Shown: positions 19,008 to 27,000 of the stretch, one piece after another
Layout: the number at the start of each line of letters is the position of its first letter
Numbering within the stretch: position 1 is the first letter of the stretch
Source of the DNA: an uncultured Prevotella sp.
Lineage (GTDB): Bacteria > Bacteroidota > Bacteroidia > Bacteroidales > Bacteroidaceae
Reading direction: 5' to 3'
Assembly (NCBI GenBank): GCA_946188165.1
Contig: CAMHTW010000034.1
Coordinates: forward strand, 1 to 37,443
Length of the DNA stretch: 37,443 nt
Made by a program: the position numbers and the translations under genes
Notes under the pieces: generated by a model
Seen by the model: only the letters and a program-made list of their open reading frames with translations
The model's database searches: none
What the model was told of the DNA's origin: nothing

Positions 19008-21464
19008 TTATTTCACCATATTAGCAATCGTGGCAATCATAGCAGCCAAGCCTGTTACACTGCTTCCGATTGATAGCCATTGAGTGACGGCTGCCATATC
19101 TTTCTTAGCCTTTGTGGGTACCACAATTTCGCAACCGGGTTCCACCTTGGTGCCTCTGCCAACTTCAGCCATTGTGCCATTCTGATAGATGATAAAAGTC
19201 TTTGACTTCTTGGCACGGTTGCCAAAACCACCAGCTTTGTTGATGTACCACTTGTAACCTTTTCCCTCGTTGAAGGCAACTGTATTGGGGAATTGTACGT
19301 TACCGGAAATCTTAACGGTACCATTGTACTCTGGTACGATGATTCGGTCGCCGTCACGCAACACAAGGTCGTAGTCGCCACCAGGATTTTCAATGGCCTT
19401 GTCAAGATTGATACCTACAGTGTAGGTCTTAAACAAGTTCAACTGACTTGTCTGTATCGTGTCTTTCTGGTCACCAGTATTCTTAATCTGTCTCATCAGG
19501 TCCTCAGCACGATTGCGCTCATCCTCAGTGACAGTACGTAAAAGACGGGCACCTTTTACATAAGCCTCCTCTGTAAAACCACCGGCAGCCTTTATGGCAT
19601 CAGACAAACGTTGATTCTTAGAACTCAGCGTGATAACGCCACCAAACTGCACTTCACCTTCAACAAAAATGTTACGTGGCTCCATGTAGGTCGGGCTACG
19701 GCGAACCTGTACGATATCATAGGGCTCTAAAATGAAACCGGGCTGTCCGTCAATGACGAAACCATCTTTCAGTTCAAAGGTGTATGTCTTGGAAATAGCA
19801 CTACTGCCTTCTTTAGCTTTGGGGTCCATGATACGACGTGAAACGTCAACTTTAGCTGTTGATGCTGCATCCGTCAGACCACCAGCCTGCAACACAAGGT
19901 CTTCAATAGTGGTGTTCTCAGCGAATTCATAGTTGCCTGGTGACATAACCTCGCCTTCAATAGTTAATATACGCTCGTTAAGACGGTCTCGTTCTGTCGG
20001 AATGAAGAGTACGTCTTCGTTCTTCAAAGGTATATCGGCAACAGTACCACTCAGAATACCTGCAACATCAACGGAAATAACTTCAAGCGTACGGTTCAGA
20101 CGCATACGATGAAGTACGGCATGAGCTGTAAAAGCATCCTCTGTCACACCATCAGCAGCTTCAATCAAACTACGGACGGAAGTGATATCCTTGCCCAATT
20201 GGAACTTGCCAGGACGGAAAACTGCACCTTTGATTTCAACCATGTTTTCATAACGGTTTAGAATGCCATCTACGGTTACAGCATCGCCATCATTTATCTT
20301 AAAGGTGCTCATATCGAACTCCTCAATATTATAAACGGTATAACGATCGCCACTCTTACGAGTCAGTCGAACTGCCTTTTTGTAAGCATCTCCCGTGAAA
20401 CCACCTGCATACTTCAAAACAGTTCCAACGCTTTCTGTAGAACGCATCTCGTAGAACATCGGGCGTTTTATGTTACCTTCAATACCTACCAAACACTCAT
20501 ACGGACCTACAACAATCACATCGTTCTCCATGAGGCGGATGTTACCAGCCAGACGTCCGTTGAGGATATACTCATAGACATCGACGACTGTAATCTGACG
20601 ACCATTACGGAATACCTTAATGTTACGCAATGTACCAATATCATTGATACCGCCAGCCATGTAGAGGGCGTGGAAAACGGTAGAGAATGCTGAAAGCGTA
20701 TAGGTGCCAGGAACTTTTACCTCACCCATTACGTTGACTGTCATCGAGCGGGTTTGTCCTACACTAATACTAATTTTTGAACTGCTGTAGCGTGAACCTA
20801 CGGTGCTGCGAATGCGCGACTGAGCTGCGGCTACAGTCAGTCCACTGACTTTTACAGGACCGTAACCAGGAATCGTAACCGTTCCCTCAGGACTAATCTG
20901 CAATTGCTCTGATTTCTGTGAAGCGCCATAGATATCAATAACCAGTTGGTCGCCAGGCCCCAAAACGTAGTTCTGGGGGGTTGCGATATTCATATTGGGC
21001 TCAAAGGTAAGCAATCTGTTATTGAAAATGTCGTGACCAAAGACAGTTTTCTTTTTTTCTGCTTCTTCCTGTCTTTGAGTATTAACATTATTCTCAATTT
21101 TGTCGTATTCGTCAGTTGCTACTTTTTGAGTTTCATTTTCATCATCTGCCTTTGCAGTTACTGTTGCCTGGGCGTTTTTGTTACTTTGGTTTTGACGCAT
21201 ACGTGAAGACATCTCATTCACTGCGGCATCAGCCTGTGCGCTCTTGCCAGCCTTATTGAGTTGTTTGGCATACTGGTTGCGCAGACGGCGAATCTGCTCG
21301 ATTTTGACGCCTTTCTGCATCAGTTTGGTAACAATTTGCGATTGACTAGAACCAGCTTTCTGTTCTCTGGCAATAAATGCTATAACCTGCTGGTCAGACA
21401 TCTGTGCATGAATGCTTAATGTAGTAATCAGACATAATGCCGTTGCTAATAGAAATTTCTTCAT
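19008..21464 (-). CDS. Polysaccharide export (OPX/Wza-like) protein with multiple SLBB domains
   Basis: 818 residues. A signal peptide (MKKFLLATALCLITTLSIHA) precedes an acidic/Gln-rich helical region with repeated Asn/Lys (about 65-140). The Poly_export domain follows (YVLGPGDQLVIDIYGASQ, then PEGTVTIPGYGPVKVSGLT). About five SLBB-like units come next, recognisable by repeats such as VMGEVKVPGTYTL, IEGNIKRPMFYEM, IKGAVFRPGKFQL, IEGEVMSPGNYEF and ISGNVQFPNTVAF. A hydrophobic C-terminal helix (AAVTQWLSIGSSVTGLAAM) closes it. Such proteins form the exit channel for capsule or exopolysaccharide. No sugar-synthesis genes flank it here; it heads an operon with two envelope peptidases. Confidence 0.9.
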   Translation of the reverse strand: MKKFLLATALCLITTLSIHAQMSDQQVIAFIAREQKAGSSQSQIVTKLMQKGVKIEQIRRLRNQYAKQLNKAGKSAQADAAVNEMSSRMRQNQSNKNAQATVTAKADDENETQKVATDEYDKIENNVNTQRQEEAEKKKTVFGHDIFNNRLLTFEPNMNIATPQNYVLGPGDQLVIDIYGASQKSEQLQISPEGTVTIPGYGPVKVSGLTVAAAQSRIRSTVGSRYSSSKISISVGQTRSMTVNVMGEVKVPGTYTLSAFSTVFHALYMAGGINDIGTLRNIKVFRNGRQITVVDVYEYILNGRLAGNIRLMENDVIVVGPYECLVGIEGNIKRPMFYEMRSTESVGTVLKYAGGFTGDAYKKAVRLTRKSGDRYTVYNIEEFDMSTFKINDGDAVTVDGILNRYENMVEIKGAVFRPGKFQLGKDITSVRSLIEAADGVTEDAFTAHAVLHRMRLNRTLEVISVDVAGILSGTVADIPLKNEDVLFIPTERDRLNERILTIEGEVMSPGNYEFAENTTIEDLVLQAGGLTDAASTAKVDVSRRIMDPKAKEGSSAISKTYTFELKDGFVIDGQPGFILEPYDIVQVRRSPTYMEPRNIFVEGEVQFGGVITLSSKNQRLSDAIKAAGGFTEEAYVKGARLLRTVTEDERNRAEDLMRQIKNTGDQKDTIQTSQLNLFKTYTVGINLDKAIENPGGDYDLVLRDGDRIIVPEYNGTVKISGNVQFPNTVAFNEGKGYKWYINKAGGFGNRAKKSKTFIIYQNGTMAEVGRGTKVEPGCEIVVPTKAKKDMAAVTQWLSIGSSVTGLAAMIATIANMVK

Positions 21465-21513
21465 TTTTTGATTATCTGTTGTTTGTATTTTCCTAAGATT
21501 GCTAAATCGGGTG

Positions 21514-21545
21514 CAAAGTTACAACTTCTTTACGAGAAAAACAAA
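21514..21545 (-). promoter_or_regulatory. Promoter of the OPX-M48-C1 operon
   Basis: Minus strand TTTG (21545-21542), 20-nt spacer, TAACTTTG (21521-21514), 49 nt before the start. Confidence 0.75.
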
Positions 21546-21639
21546 CTTTTTAGAAGAATAATTATTGGATTTTAAATTGTTGTTCGCACGCGTAATGATG
21601 CTTTGTTAAGGACTTTTTTCCCCAGATATACTCATGTTA

Positions 21640-21727
21640 TTATGTTCATAGTACAGTAAACTTATGTTTGTAGTACTATGAATAGTTGTTTGTAGTACTA
21701 TGAACTTATGTTTATGGTACTATGAAC
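21640..21727. repeat. Four tandem 22-bp units, each an imperfect palindrome
   Basis: Units at 21640-21661, 21662-21683, 21684-21705 and 21706-21727 share TTATGTTTGTAGTACTATGA with a few changes. The right half TAGTACTATGAA is complementary to the left half in each unit, so each could bind a dimeric protein. A partial fifth unit in inverted form follows. There are no spacers as in a CRISPR. It lies between a promoter pointing left and a terminator. Confidence 0.8.
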
Positions 21728-21750
21728 ATAAACTCATAAGTGTGTTGGAC

Positions 21751-21789
21751 AAAAAAATCAAGGGGCTGGAACAACTACCAACCCCTTGG
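21751..21789 (-). terminator. Intrinsic terminator of the small secreted protein gene
   Basis: On the minus strand CCAAGGGGTTGG pairs with CCAGCCCCTTG, followed by ATTTTTTT (21757-21751). Confidence 0.8.
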
Positions 21790-21826
21790 AACAATCATTA
21801 AACGTAATTACAATTTCATCTCTGTA

Positions 21827-22186
21827 TTAACGCAGTCCACGATTCAAGAGTGTTACATTGAGCAACTTGACGTACTTGCGATACTGATCTTTGCTCAGGA
21901 CATAGTCCATATATGCCAAATCCTTCTTGATGGCTTTCTCAACCATTTTGTTACGCTCTTCGCCTTTGCTCTGTGCTGCAAACATCATTTCGGCTGCGAA
22001 GGTCTTATGAATTTCTGCAACACTTTCGTACTGGTCTGTTGTCAGATTCAGTGCCTTTGCCAGCTGATTCATGTTTACTGTCATGTTGTAAGCCTCAGTG
22101 CTGTTCAGGCTGGCGGCGTTCTCGTTTTCTGCAAATGTCATAGTCATGCTCAGCACGGCTACCATAGTTAAAAACAATCTTTTCAT
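21827..22186 (-). CDS. Small secreted protein, unknown function
   Basis: 119 residues: a signal peptide (MKRLFLTMVAVLSMTMTFA) and a mature, mostly helical domain of about 100 residues (LAKALNLTTDQYESVAEIH, then KMVEKAIKKDLAYMDYVLSK, then QYRKYVKLLNVTL). The helical pattern with a DQY/DQYRKY motif recalls Spy/CpxP-like periplasmic helical-hairpin proteins, but no LTxxQ pair is clear, so this is only a suggestion. It is a single-gene unit with its own promoter, an 88-nt leader and a strong terminator, suggesting abundant expression. Confidence 0.7.
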   Translation of the reverse strand: MKRLFLTMVAVLSMTMTFAENENAASLNSTEAYNMTVNMNQLAKALNLTTDQYESVAEIHKTFAAEMMFAAQSKGEERNKMVEKAIKKDLAYMDYVLSKDQYRKYVKLLNVTLLNRGLR

Positions 22187-22273
22187 TTTTGTTACCCTTT
22201 CTAAAAATCTTTAATGTTAAACTTTATTTTTGTTATCCTTTGTCAGGGTCAGCTCTCATGCTGAATGACGATG

Positions 22274-22305
22274 CAAAGGTAGGTGGTTCCATGAATAATT
22301 CCAAG
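22274..22305 (-). promoter_or_regulatory. Promoter of the small secreted protein gene
   Basis: TACCTTTG (22281-22274) on the minus strand with CTTG 20 nt upstream, a near-consensus -33. Confidence 0.6.
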
Positions 22306-22397
22306 TTTTTTATCAAATTGTTTGCGAACACAGTGCTAATTCTTGACTCACGTCAAACTCTTGATTTTAATCATTTTGTGTGTTTTTTAAGCTTTTA

Positions 22398-22429
22398 TTT
22401 GGCATTTTGCCCACTTATTAGTACCTTTG
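22398..22429 (+). promoter_or_regulatory. Promoter of the SlyD-like gene
   Basis: TTTG (22398-22401), 20-nt spacer, TACCTTTG (22422-22429), 28 nt before the ATG. It probably also serves aroC, which starts 25 nt after this gene. Confidence 0.75.
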
Positions 22430-22457
22430 CAGCCAAAATGTATTTTAAGTAACGATT

Positions 22458-23060
22458 ATGGAGAATAATAATAGATTTGTGTCTATATCTTATAGTTTGT
22501 ATATAGACGAAGATGGAGAAAAACGATTGGTTGAGAAAACTACTGATGACAAGCCGTTTGAGCTTATTACCGGTTTTGGTATCGCACTTGATTCTTTCGA
22601 GCAGCAGGTAACACCATTGGAAAAGGGTGCTAAGTTCGATTTTTCATTAACAAAGGATGAGGCTTACGGTGACTATCGTGATGACCTGTTGATGGAACTG
22701 GGGCGTGACGTCTTCAGTATTAATGGCCATTTTGACCACGAGCATGTCTATCAGGATGCTGTTATTCAGATGCAGAATGATGAAGGTAACCGTTTCTATG
22801 GCCGTGTCGTTGAAGTAGGCGAAGAAAAGGTAAAGATAGACCTGAATCATCCGTTGGCTGGTGAGACGCTTTATTTTAAGGGAGAAGTATTAGAGAACCG
22901 TGAGGCTACTGAGGATGAGATTAATCATCTGATGAAGCATCTGACTGGTGGCTGTGGTGGTCATTGTGGCGACTGTGAAGGTGGTTGCGGACATGATCAT
23001 AGCCACGAGTGTTGCGATCATCAACATGAGGATGGTTGTGGTTGCGGACATTGCCATTAA
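22458..23060 (+). CDS. SlyD-like FKBP-type peptidyl-prolyl isomerase with metal-binding tail
   Basis: A 200-residue cytosolic folding helper. The FKBP core with an inserted flap domain spans about 8-150 (ELITGFGIALDSFEQQVTPL, then FDFSLTKDEAYGDYRDDLLM, then FYGRVVEVGEEKVKIDLNHPLAGETLYFKG split by the usual turn). NHPLAG is a hallmark of the SlyD group. The last 40 residues are packed with His and Cys (CGGHCGDCEGGCGHDHSHEC), as in SlyD proteins that bind nickel or zinc. aroC follows with 25 nt between them. Confidence 0.92.
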   Translation: MENNNRFVSISYSLYIDEDGEKRLVEKTTDDKPFELITGFGIALDSFEQQVTPLEKGAKFDFSLTKDEAYGDYRDDLLMELGRDVFSINGHFDHEHVYQDAVIQMQNDEGNRFYGRVVEVGEEKVKIDLNHPLAGETLYFKGEVLENREATEDEINHLMKHLTGGCGGHCGDCEGGCGHDHSHECCDHQHEDGCGCGHCH

Positions 23061-23085
23061 AGGTAAAAAAGTAAAAAGATAAAAA

Positions 23086-24150
23086 GTGAATACGTTCGGA
23101 CAAATATTCAGGCTAACCACGTTTGGCGAGAGTCATGGTGAGGCTATTGGTGGGGTAGTGGACGGCATGCCTGCAGGTATTGAGATTGATGTCGATTTTA
23201 TCCAGCAGGAGTTAAATCGTCGCCGTCCTGGTCAGAGTGCTATTACTACCAGTCGCAAAGAGCCTGACCAAGTGGAACTTCTTAGCGGTGTGTTCGAGGG
23301 TCGTTCTACGGGATGTCCTATTGGATTCATTGTGCGCAATCAGAATCAGCACTCCTCTGACTACGATAATATGCGTAGGTTGTTCCGTCCGTCGCATGCA
23401 GATTATACCTATTATTATAAATATGGTACGCGCGATTATCGTGGCGGTGGTCGTTCTTCAGCCCGTATCACCATCAGTCGTTGTGTAGCCGGTGCTTTGG
23501 CAAAGTTGGCACTTCGTCAGTTAGGCATCAGTATTCATGCTTATACATCGCAGGTGGGCGATATTGCCTTGGAGCGTGATTATCATCAGTACGACCTTTC
23601 GCTGACGGAGACAAATGCAGTGCGTTGTCCTGATGCTGAGAAAGCCGCGCAGATGATTGCGCTGATTGAGCAGGTAAAGGCTGAAGGAGACACAATCGGT
23701 GGTGTTATTACCTGTGTCGTCAAAGGCTGTCCTCCAGGTTTTGGAGAGCCTGAAGCTCATAAGTTGCATGCAGACTTAGGTGCTGCCATGCTTAGCATCA
23801 ATGCAGTCAAGGGGTTTGAGTATGGCGAGGGTTTTGCTGGTGCCAACCAGCGAGGTTCTGAGCAGAACGACGTGTTTCTGCCTGGTATTACCACTAAGAC
23901 CAATCATAGCGGAGGCATACAAGGAGGTATTTCCAACGGACAGGACATCTATTTCCGTGTGGCTTTCAAGCCTGTAGCTACTATTTTGCAGGCACAGGAT
24001 ACTGTCGATATTAATGGGCAGGCTACCACGTTGACAGCTCGTGGACGTCACGATCCATGTGTACTGCCTCGTGCTGTTCCTGTTGTTGAAGCGATGACCG
24101 CAATGACGATATTTGACCATTTTTTACTGAACAAGACGGCAAAAATGTAG
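23086..24150 (+). CDS. aroC: Chorismate synthase
   Basis: Converts 5-enolpyruvylshikimate-3-phosphate to chorismate using reduced FMN, the last shared step of aromatic synthesis. 354 residues with the signatures [19 protein letters not shown] (about 14-32), RRPGQS (about 46-51), [14 protein letters not shown] (about 120-133) and [18 protein letters not shown] near the C-terminus. The start is GTG, chosen because [17 protein letters not shown] is the family N-terminus. The gap to the SlyD-like gene is AT-rich with GTAAAAAA/GTAAAAAG/ATAAAAAG, an 8-bp-period repeat. Its product feeds the attenuated Phe/Tyr operon at 25948-30062. Confidence 0.95.
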   Translation: MNTFGQIFRLTTFGESHGEAIGGVVDGMPAGIEIDVDFIQQELNRRRPGQSAITTSRKEPDQVELLSGVFEGRSTGCPIGFIVRNQNQHSSDYDNMRRLFRPSHADYTYYYKYGTRDYRGGGRSSARITISRCVAGALAKLALRQLGISIHAYTSQVGDIALERDYHQYDLSLTETNAVRCPDAEKAAQMIALIEQVKAEGDTIGGVITCVVKGCPPGFGEPEAHKLHADLGAAMLSINAVKGFEYGEGFAGANQRGSEQNDVFLPGITTKTNHSGGIQGGISNGQDIYFRVAFKPVATILQAQDTVDINGQATTLTARGRHDPCVLPRAVPVVEAMTAMTIFDHFLLNKTAKM

Positions 24151-24188
24151 AAAAAAGGCATTTTATGCAAAAAAAATCCAAAAAAGCA

Positions 24189-24218
24189 TTGCAGTTTAAA
24201 AAAATAATACTATCTTTG
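24189..24218 (+). promoter_or_regulatory. Promoter upstream of the sulfatase
   Basis: TTG at 24189-24191, 19-nt spacer, TATCTTTG at 24211-24218. It lies about 140 nt before the sulfatase start, leaving room for a structured leader. Confidence 0.6.
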
Positions 24219-24285
24219 CAGTGCTATTCGGGTTTGTGAAAATCGGAATATGCTTTAGTTAAGTCTAGTTTAGTTTTTGTGTTGG

Positions 24286-24327
24286 TTGAGAGCGGTCAAT
24301 TGTAGACCGCTCTCAAATTGTTTTAAT
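24286..24327 (+). terminator. Leader hairpin (attenuator or small-RNA terminator) before the sulfatase
   Basis: TTGAGAGCGGTC (24286-24297) and GACCGCTCTCAA (24305-24316) form a perfect 12-bp stem with a 7-nt loop, followed by ATTGTTTTAATT. Being between promoter and coding region, it could stop transcription early or define a leader RNA of about 90-100 nt. Confidence 0.6.
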
Positions 24328-24356
24328 TAAAGAATGAACGAACAGAAATAAGAGAT

Positions 24357-25793
24357 ATGAAAAAAGAACTACTACTGACTGCTGGTGCATTGTTGGCCCA
24401 ACAGGCTAATGCTGCAGAACCACAGAGTCGTAAGGCTACGCCTGAGCGTCCCAACATCATCTTCATTCTGGCTGATGATATGGGCTATGGCGATTTGTCG
24501 TGTTATGGCAACAAGTATATCAAGACGCCCAATATTGACCGTTTGGCTGCTACAGGCACTAGCTTTACGCAGGCATATGCTGGCAGTGGCATTAGTTCGC
24601 CTTCGCGCTGTTCATTGATGACCGGGCGCAACACTGGTAATACGCGTATTCGCGACAACCAGTGCTATGCTGGTGGCATGACGGGGCTGAAAATCAATCC
24701 TCGTGGTGATACAACCATCGTTCGTCGTGCCAATCTCCTGCCTGAGGATACCACACTGGCTACGGTTATTCGAACGGCAGGCTATCAGACATGCCTCGTC
24801 AACAAGTGGCACCTTGACGGCTACGACCCAGGCTCGGCTCCTAATCATCGTGGCTTCCACGAATTCTACGGTTGGACTATCAGTACGGTTCATAGCAACT
24901 CACCTTATTATTACCCATACTATCGTCTGTGGGGCGACAGTCTGATTCATATCAACGAGAATGCCCACGATGCCCATGTGCGCCATAATACGGAGATTTC
25001 TACTGACGATGCCATCGCCTTTATCCATCGTAACAAGGAGAATCCCTTCTTCTTGTTCTTAGGCTACGATGCACCTCACGAACCTTATAATATTGACGAT
25101 ACATCGTGGTACGACGAGCATGGTGAATGGTCGTTGAACACCAAGCGGTATGCAGCCTTGGTTACCCACATGGACTATCACATTGGACGACTGTTGGGTG
25201 CGCTTGACAATTTAGGTCTGCGCGAGAATACGCTTATTATCTTTGCTTCTGATAACGGTGCTGCTGTAATGGCACCCATAAGCGAACTGAATTGTCATGC
25301 AGGACTGAAGGGACGCAAAGGTCAGTTGTACGAGGGTGGCATCAAGGTGCCCTTGATTGTCAATCAGCTTGGTCGTGTCCCTGCCCGTCAGATTACTAAT
25401 CAGGTTTACTTCCCTGACTTCATGCCTACGCTGGCAGCTCTTACGGGTAGTGCCAATGCACTGCCTCAGACGGACGGTATGGATGTCTCACCCTTGTTTT
25501 TTGGAGGCAATGTTGATACCGATCACCGCTATCTGTACTGGGAATTTCCTGGTAAGCAGCGTGCCGTTCGTTATGGTGAATGGAAGTGTGTCACGGTGAA
25601 GAAGGGTGCACCTTTGGAACTTTACCGCATTAGCGAAGACCCTAACGAACAACATAACTTGGCTGCTGAATATCCTCAGATGGTGCGGGAACTTGACGAG
25701 GTGATGCATCGTATGCACAAACCTTCCGTCAACTATCCCATTCCTGAGGATCAACAGAAGCCTGTCGCTAAAGCACGTAAGAAGAAAAAGTAG
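24357..25793 (+). CDS. Secreted sulfatase, Ser-type
   Basis: A 478-residue type I sulfatase that removes sulfate esters, probably from host or dietary glycans. Signal peptide at about 1-19. Metal-binding D40-D41 in FILADDMGYGDLSCYGN. The active-site signature is S80-S-P-S-R-C-S-L-M-T-G-R, so the residue to be converted to formylglycine is Ser80 and an anaerobic sulfatase-maturating enzyme is required elsewhere in the genome. FASDNGAAV and LKGRKGQLYEGGIKVPL are the later family motifs. The C-terminus ends in a short Lys run. It is monocistronic, with a structured leader. Confidence 0.92.
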   Translation: MKKELLLTAGALLAQQANAAEPQSRKATPERPNIIFILADDMGYGDLSCYGNKYIKTPNIDRLAATGTSFTQAYAGSGISSPSRCSLMTGRNTGNTRIRDNQCYAGGMTGLKINPRGDTTIVRRANLLPEDTTLATVIRTAGYQTCLVNKWHLDGYDPGSAPNHRGFHEFYGWTISTVHSNSPYYYPYYRLWGDSLIHINENAHDAHVRHNTEISTDDAIAFIHRNKENPFFLFLGYDAPHEPYNIDDTSWYDEHGEWSLNTKRYAALVTHMDYHIGRLLGALDNLGLRENTLIIFASDNGAAVMAPISELNCHAGLKGRKGQLYEGGIKVPLIVNQLGRVPARQITNQVYFPDFMPTLAALTGSANALPQTDGMDVSPLFFGGNVDTDHRYLYWEFPGKQRAVRYGEWKCVTVKKGAPLELYRISEDPNEQHNLAAEYPQMVRELDEVMHRMHKPSVNYPIPEDQQKPVAKARKKKK

Positions 25794-25888
25794 TGAGTTG
25801 GAAGCAGGCCGTGAACCAGCCAATTTGATGCTTTATAAGAGAGAAAGTAGAAAAAAGTAAGGCAAAACGTAATTTTTCTGTCAAAATG

Positions 25889-25920
25889 TTTGGCTGTTTC
25901 ATGAAAAAGTTATACTTTTG
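25889..25920 (+). promoter_or_regulatory. Promoter of the aromatic amino-acid operon
   Basis: TTTG (25889-25892), 20-nt spacer, TACTTTTG (25913-25920). The transcript would begin shortly before the leader peptide start at 25948. Confidence 0.75.
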
Positions 25921-25947
25921 CAACCGTTAAACAAAAAATAGAGAACA

Positions 25948-26025
25948 ATGAACACGTTGAATAAGTACTTTTACGGCTATTATTTTTACTTTGCAAGCAA
26001 TTGTGAAGCGGGTCGTTGCGTATAA
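25948..26025 (+). CDS. Phe/Tyr attenuator leader peptide
   Basis: A 25-codon reading frame with the run YFYGYYFYF at residues 7-15 (four-plus Tyr and three Phe codons nearly back to back). It begins about 28 nt after the promoter and ends just after the proximal half of an antiterminator stem. This is the classic layout of a leader peptide whose translation rate senses charged tRNA-Tyr and tRNA-Phe. The operon behind it makes exactly these amino acids. The encoded peptide itself need have no function. Confidence 0.88.
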   Translation: MNTLNKYFYGYYFYFASNCEAGRCV

Positions 26026-26090
26026 AGTTCAACGAAAGGATAAGAAGAAAACAACAACCCCGCTTCACATATGTGAAAGTGGGGTTGTTT
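26002..26090 (+). promoter_or_regulatory. Transcription attenuator (antiterminator/terminator switch)
   Basis: Terminator form: AACAACCCC (26053-26061) pairs with GGGGTTGTT (26081-26089), with an inner stem around CTTCACAT/ATGTGAA, then TTT. Antiterminator form: TGTGAAGCGGG (26002-26012) is perfectly complementary to CCCGCTTCACA (26059-26069), extended by GTTG (26015-26018) with CAAC (26055-26058). The two are mutually exclusive. A ribosome stalled on the Tyr/Phe codons (25966-25992) leaves 26002-26018 free and favours read-through. One reaching the stop at 26023 covers it and favours termination. Confidence 0.88.
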
Positions 26091-26118
26091 AGTTAAGAGT
26101 TAAGAATTAAGAGTTAGA
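26091..26118 (+). repeat. 7-bp-period repeat before pheA
   Basis: AGTTAAG, AGTTAAG, AATTAAG and AGTTAGA in register, directly after the attenuator and 8 nt before the pheA start. Confidence 0.65.
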
Positions 26119-26126
26119 TAATAAAG

Positions 26127-26969
26127 ATGAAGAGAATAGCAATACAAGGATTGGAGGGGTCGTTTCACGATATAGCTGCTCACCTGTATTTCGAGGGCGA
26201 GCAGATACAACTCATTTGCTGCAGCACCTTCGAACAGGTGTTCCAGAATATGAAGCAAGACCCTACAGCCGTTGGTATGCTGGCTATCGAGAACACCATT
26301 GCGGGCTCGCTACTGCATAACTACGAACTGTTGCGCGACTCTGGTACAACGATTGTCGGCGAGCATAAGCTGCACATTACCCATTGCATCTGCTGTTTGC
26401 CTGAAGACGATTGGGACACCATTACTGAGGTGCATTCCCATCCTGTGGCGCTGATGCAGTGTCGTGAGTTCTTAGCTCAGCATCCTCAAATGAAGAATGT
26501 CGAGGCCGAGGATACCGCTGGCTCTGCCAAGATGATTGCCGAGGGTCAGCACAAGGGGTGGGCGGCCATCTGCCATGCCGAGGCTGCACGTCTCTATGGC
26601 TTGAAGGTGTTGGAAGACCACATCGAAGACAACAAGCATAACTTCACACGTTTCCTGGTTGTTTCGAACCCCAATAAGGCCGACTTACTGCGCCCCTTGA
26701 TGGATACCAATAAGTCCAGCATCGTCTTTTCGCTGCCTCACGAAGAAGGTTCTTTGAGTCACGTTCTGGCCATTCTCTCGTTCTACAAGATTAATCTGAC
26801 CAAGATACAGTCGCTGCCCATCATCGGACACGAATGGGAGTATCTGTTCTATGTAGACCTGATGTACGACGATTTGACACGCTATCGTCAGTCGATCGAC
26901 GCTATTATCCCATTGACCAAGGATTTTAAGATTTTAGGCGAGTACAAGGACGGGAAACAGACGAATTAG
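26127..26969 (+). CDS. pheA: Prephenate dehydratase
   Basis: Converts prephenate to phenylpyruvate, the phenylalanine branch. 280 residues without a fused chorismate mutase. The catalytic domain (about 1-180) has RIAIQGLEGSFHDIAA, GMLAIENTIAGSL and the active-site HNFTRFLVV (about 171-179). An ACT domain (about 195-275, KSSIVFSLPHEEGSLSHVLA) should give allosteric inhibition by phenylalanine. First structural gene of the attenuated operon, so it is controlled both by attenuation and by product. The stop lies in the 7-bp repeat that also holds the next start. Confidence 0.95.
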   Translation: MKRIAIQGLEGSFHDIAAHLYFEGEQIQLICCSTFEQVFQNMKQDPTAVGMLAIENTIAGSLLHNYELLRDSGTTIVGEHKLHITHCICCLPEDDWDTITEVHSHPVALMQCREFLAQHPQMKNVEAEDTAGSAKMIAEGQHKGWAAICHAEAARLYGLKVLEDHIEDNKHNFTRFLVVSNPNKADLLRPLMDTNKSSIVFSLPHEEGSLSHVLAILSFYKINLTKIQSLPIIGHEWEYLFYVDLMYDDLTRYRQSIDAIIPLTKDFKILGEYKDGKQTN

Positions 26970-27000
26970 TAATTTGAAATTAGGAATTAGAAATTATGAT
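26966..27000 (+). repeat. 7-bp-period repeat holding the pheA stop and the next start
   Basis: TTAGTAA, TTTGAAA, TTAGGAA, TTAGAAA and TTATGAT. The first unit contains the TAG stop of pheA and the fifth the ATG of the aminotransferase. Confidence 0.75.

Noticed and set aside
21640..21727. Possible CRISPR array
   Set aside because: The 22-bp units are contiguous, with no unique spacers between them and no cas genes nearby.
21740..22171. 143-residue frame opposite the small secreted protein
   Set aside because: It reads through the terminator hairpin and is antisense to a gene with a clear signal peptide.
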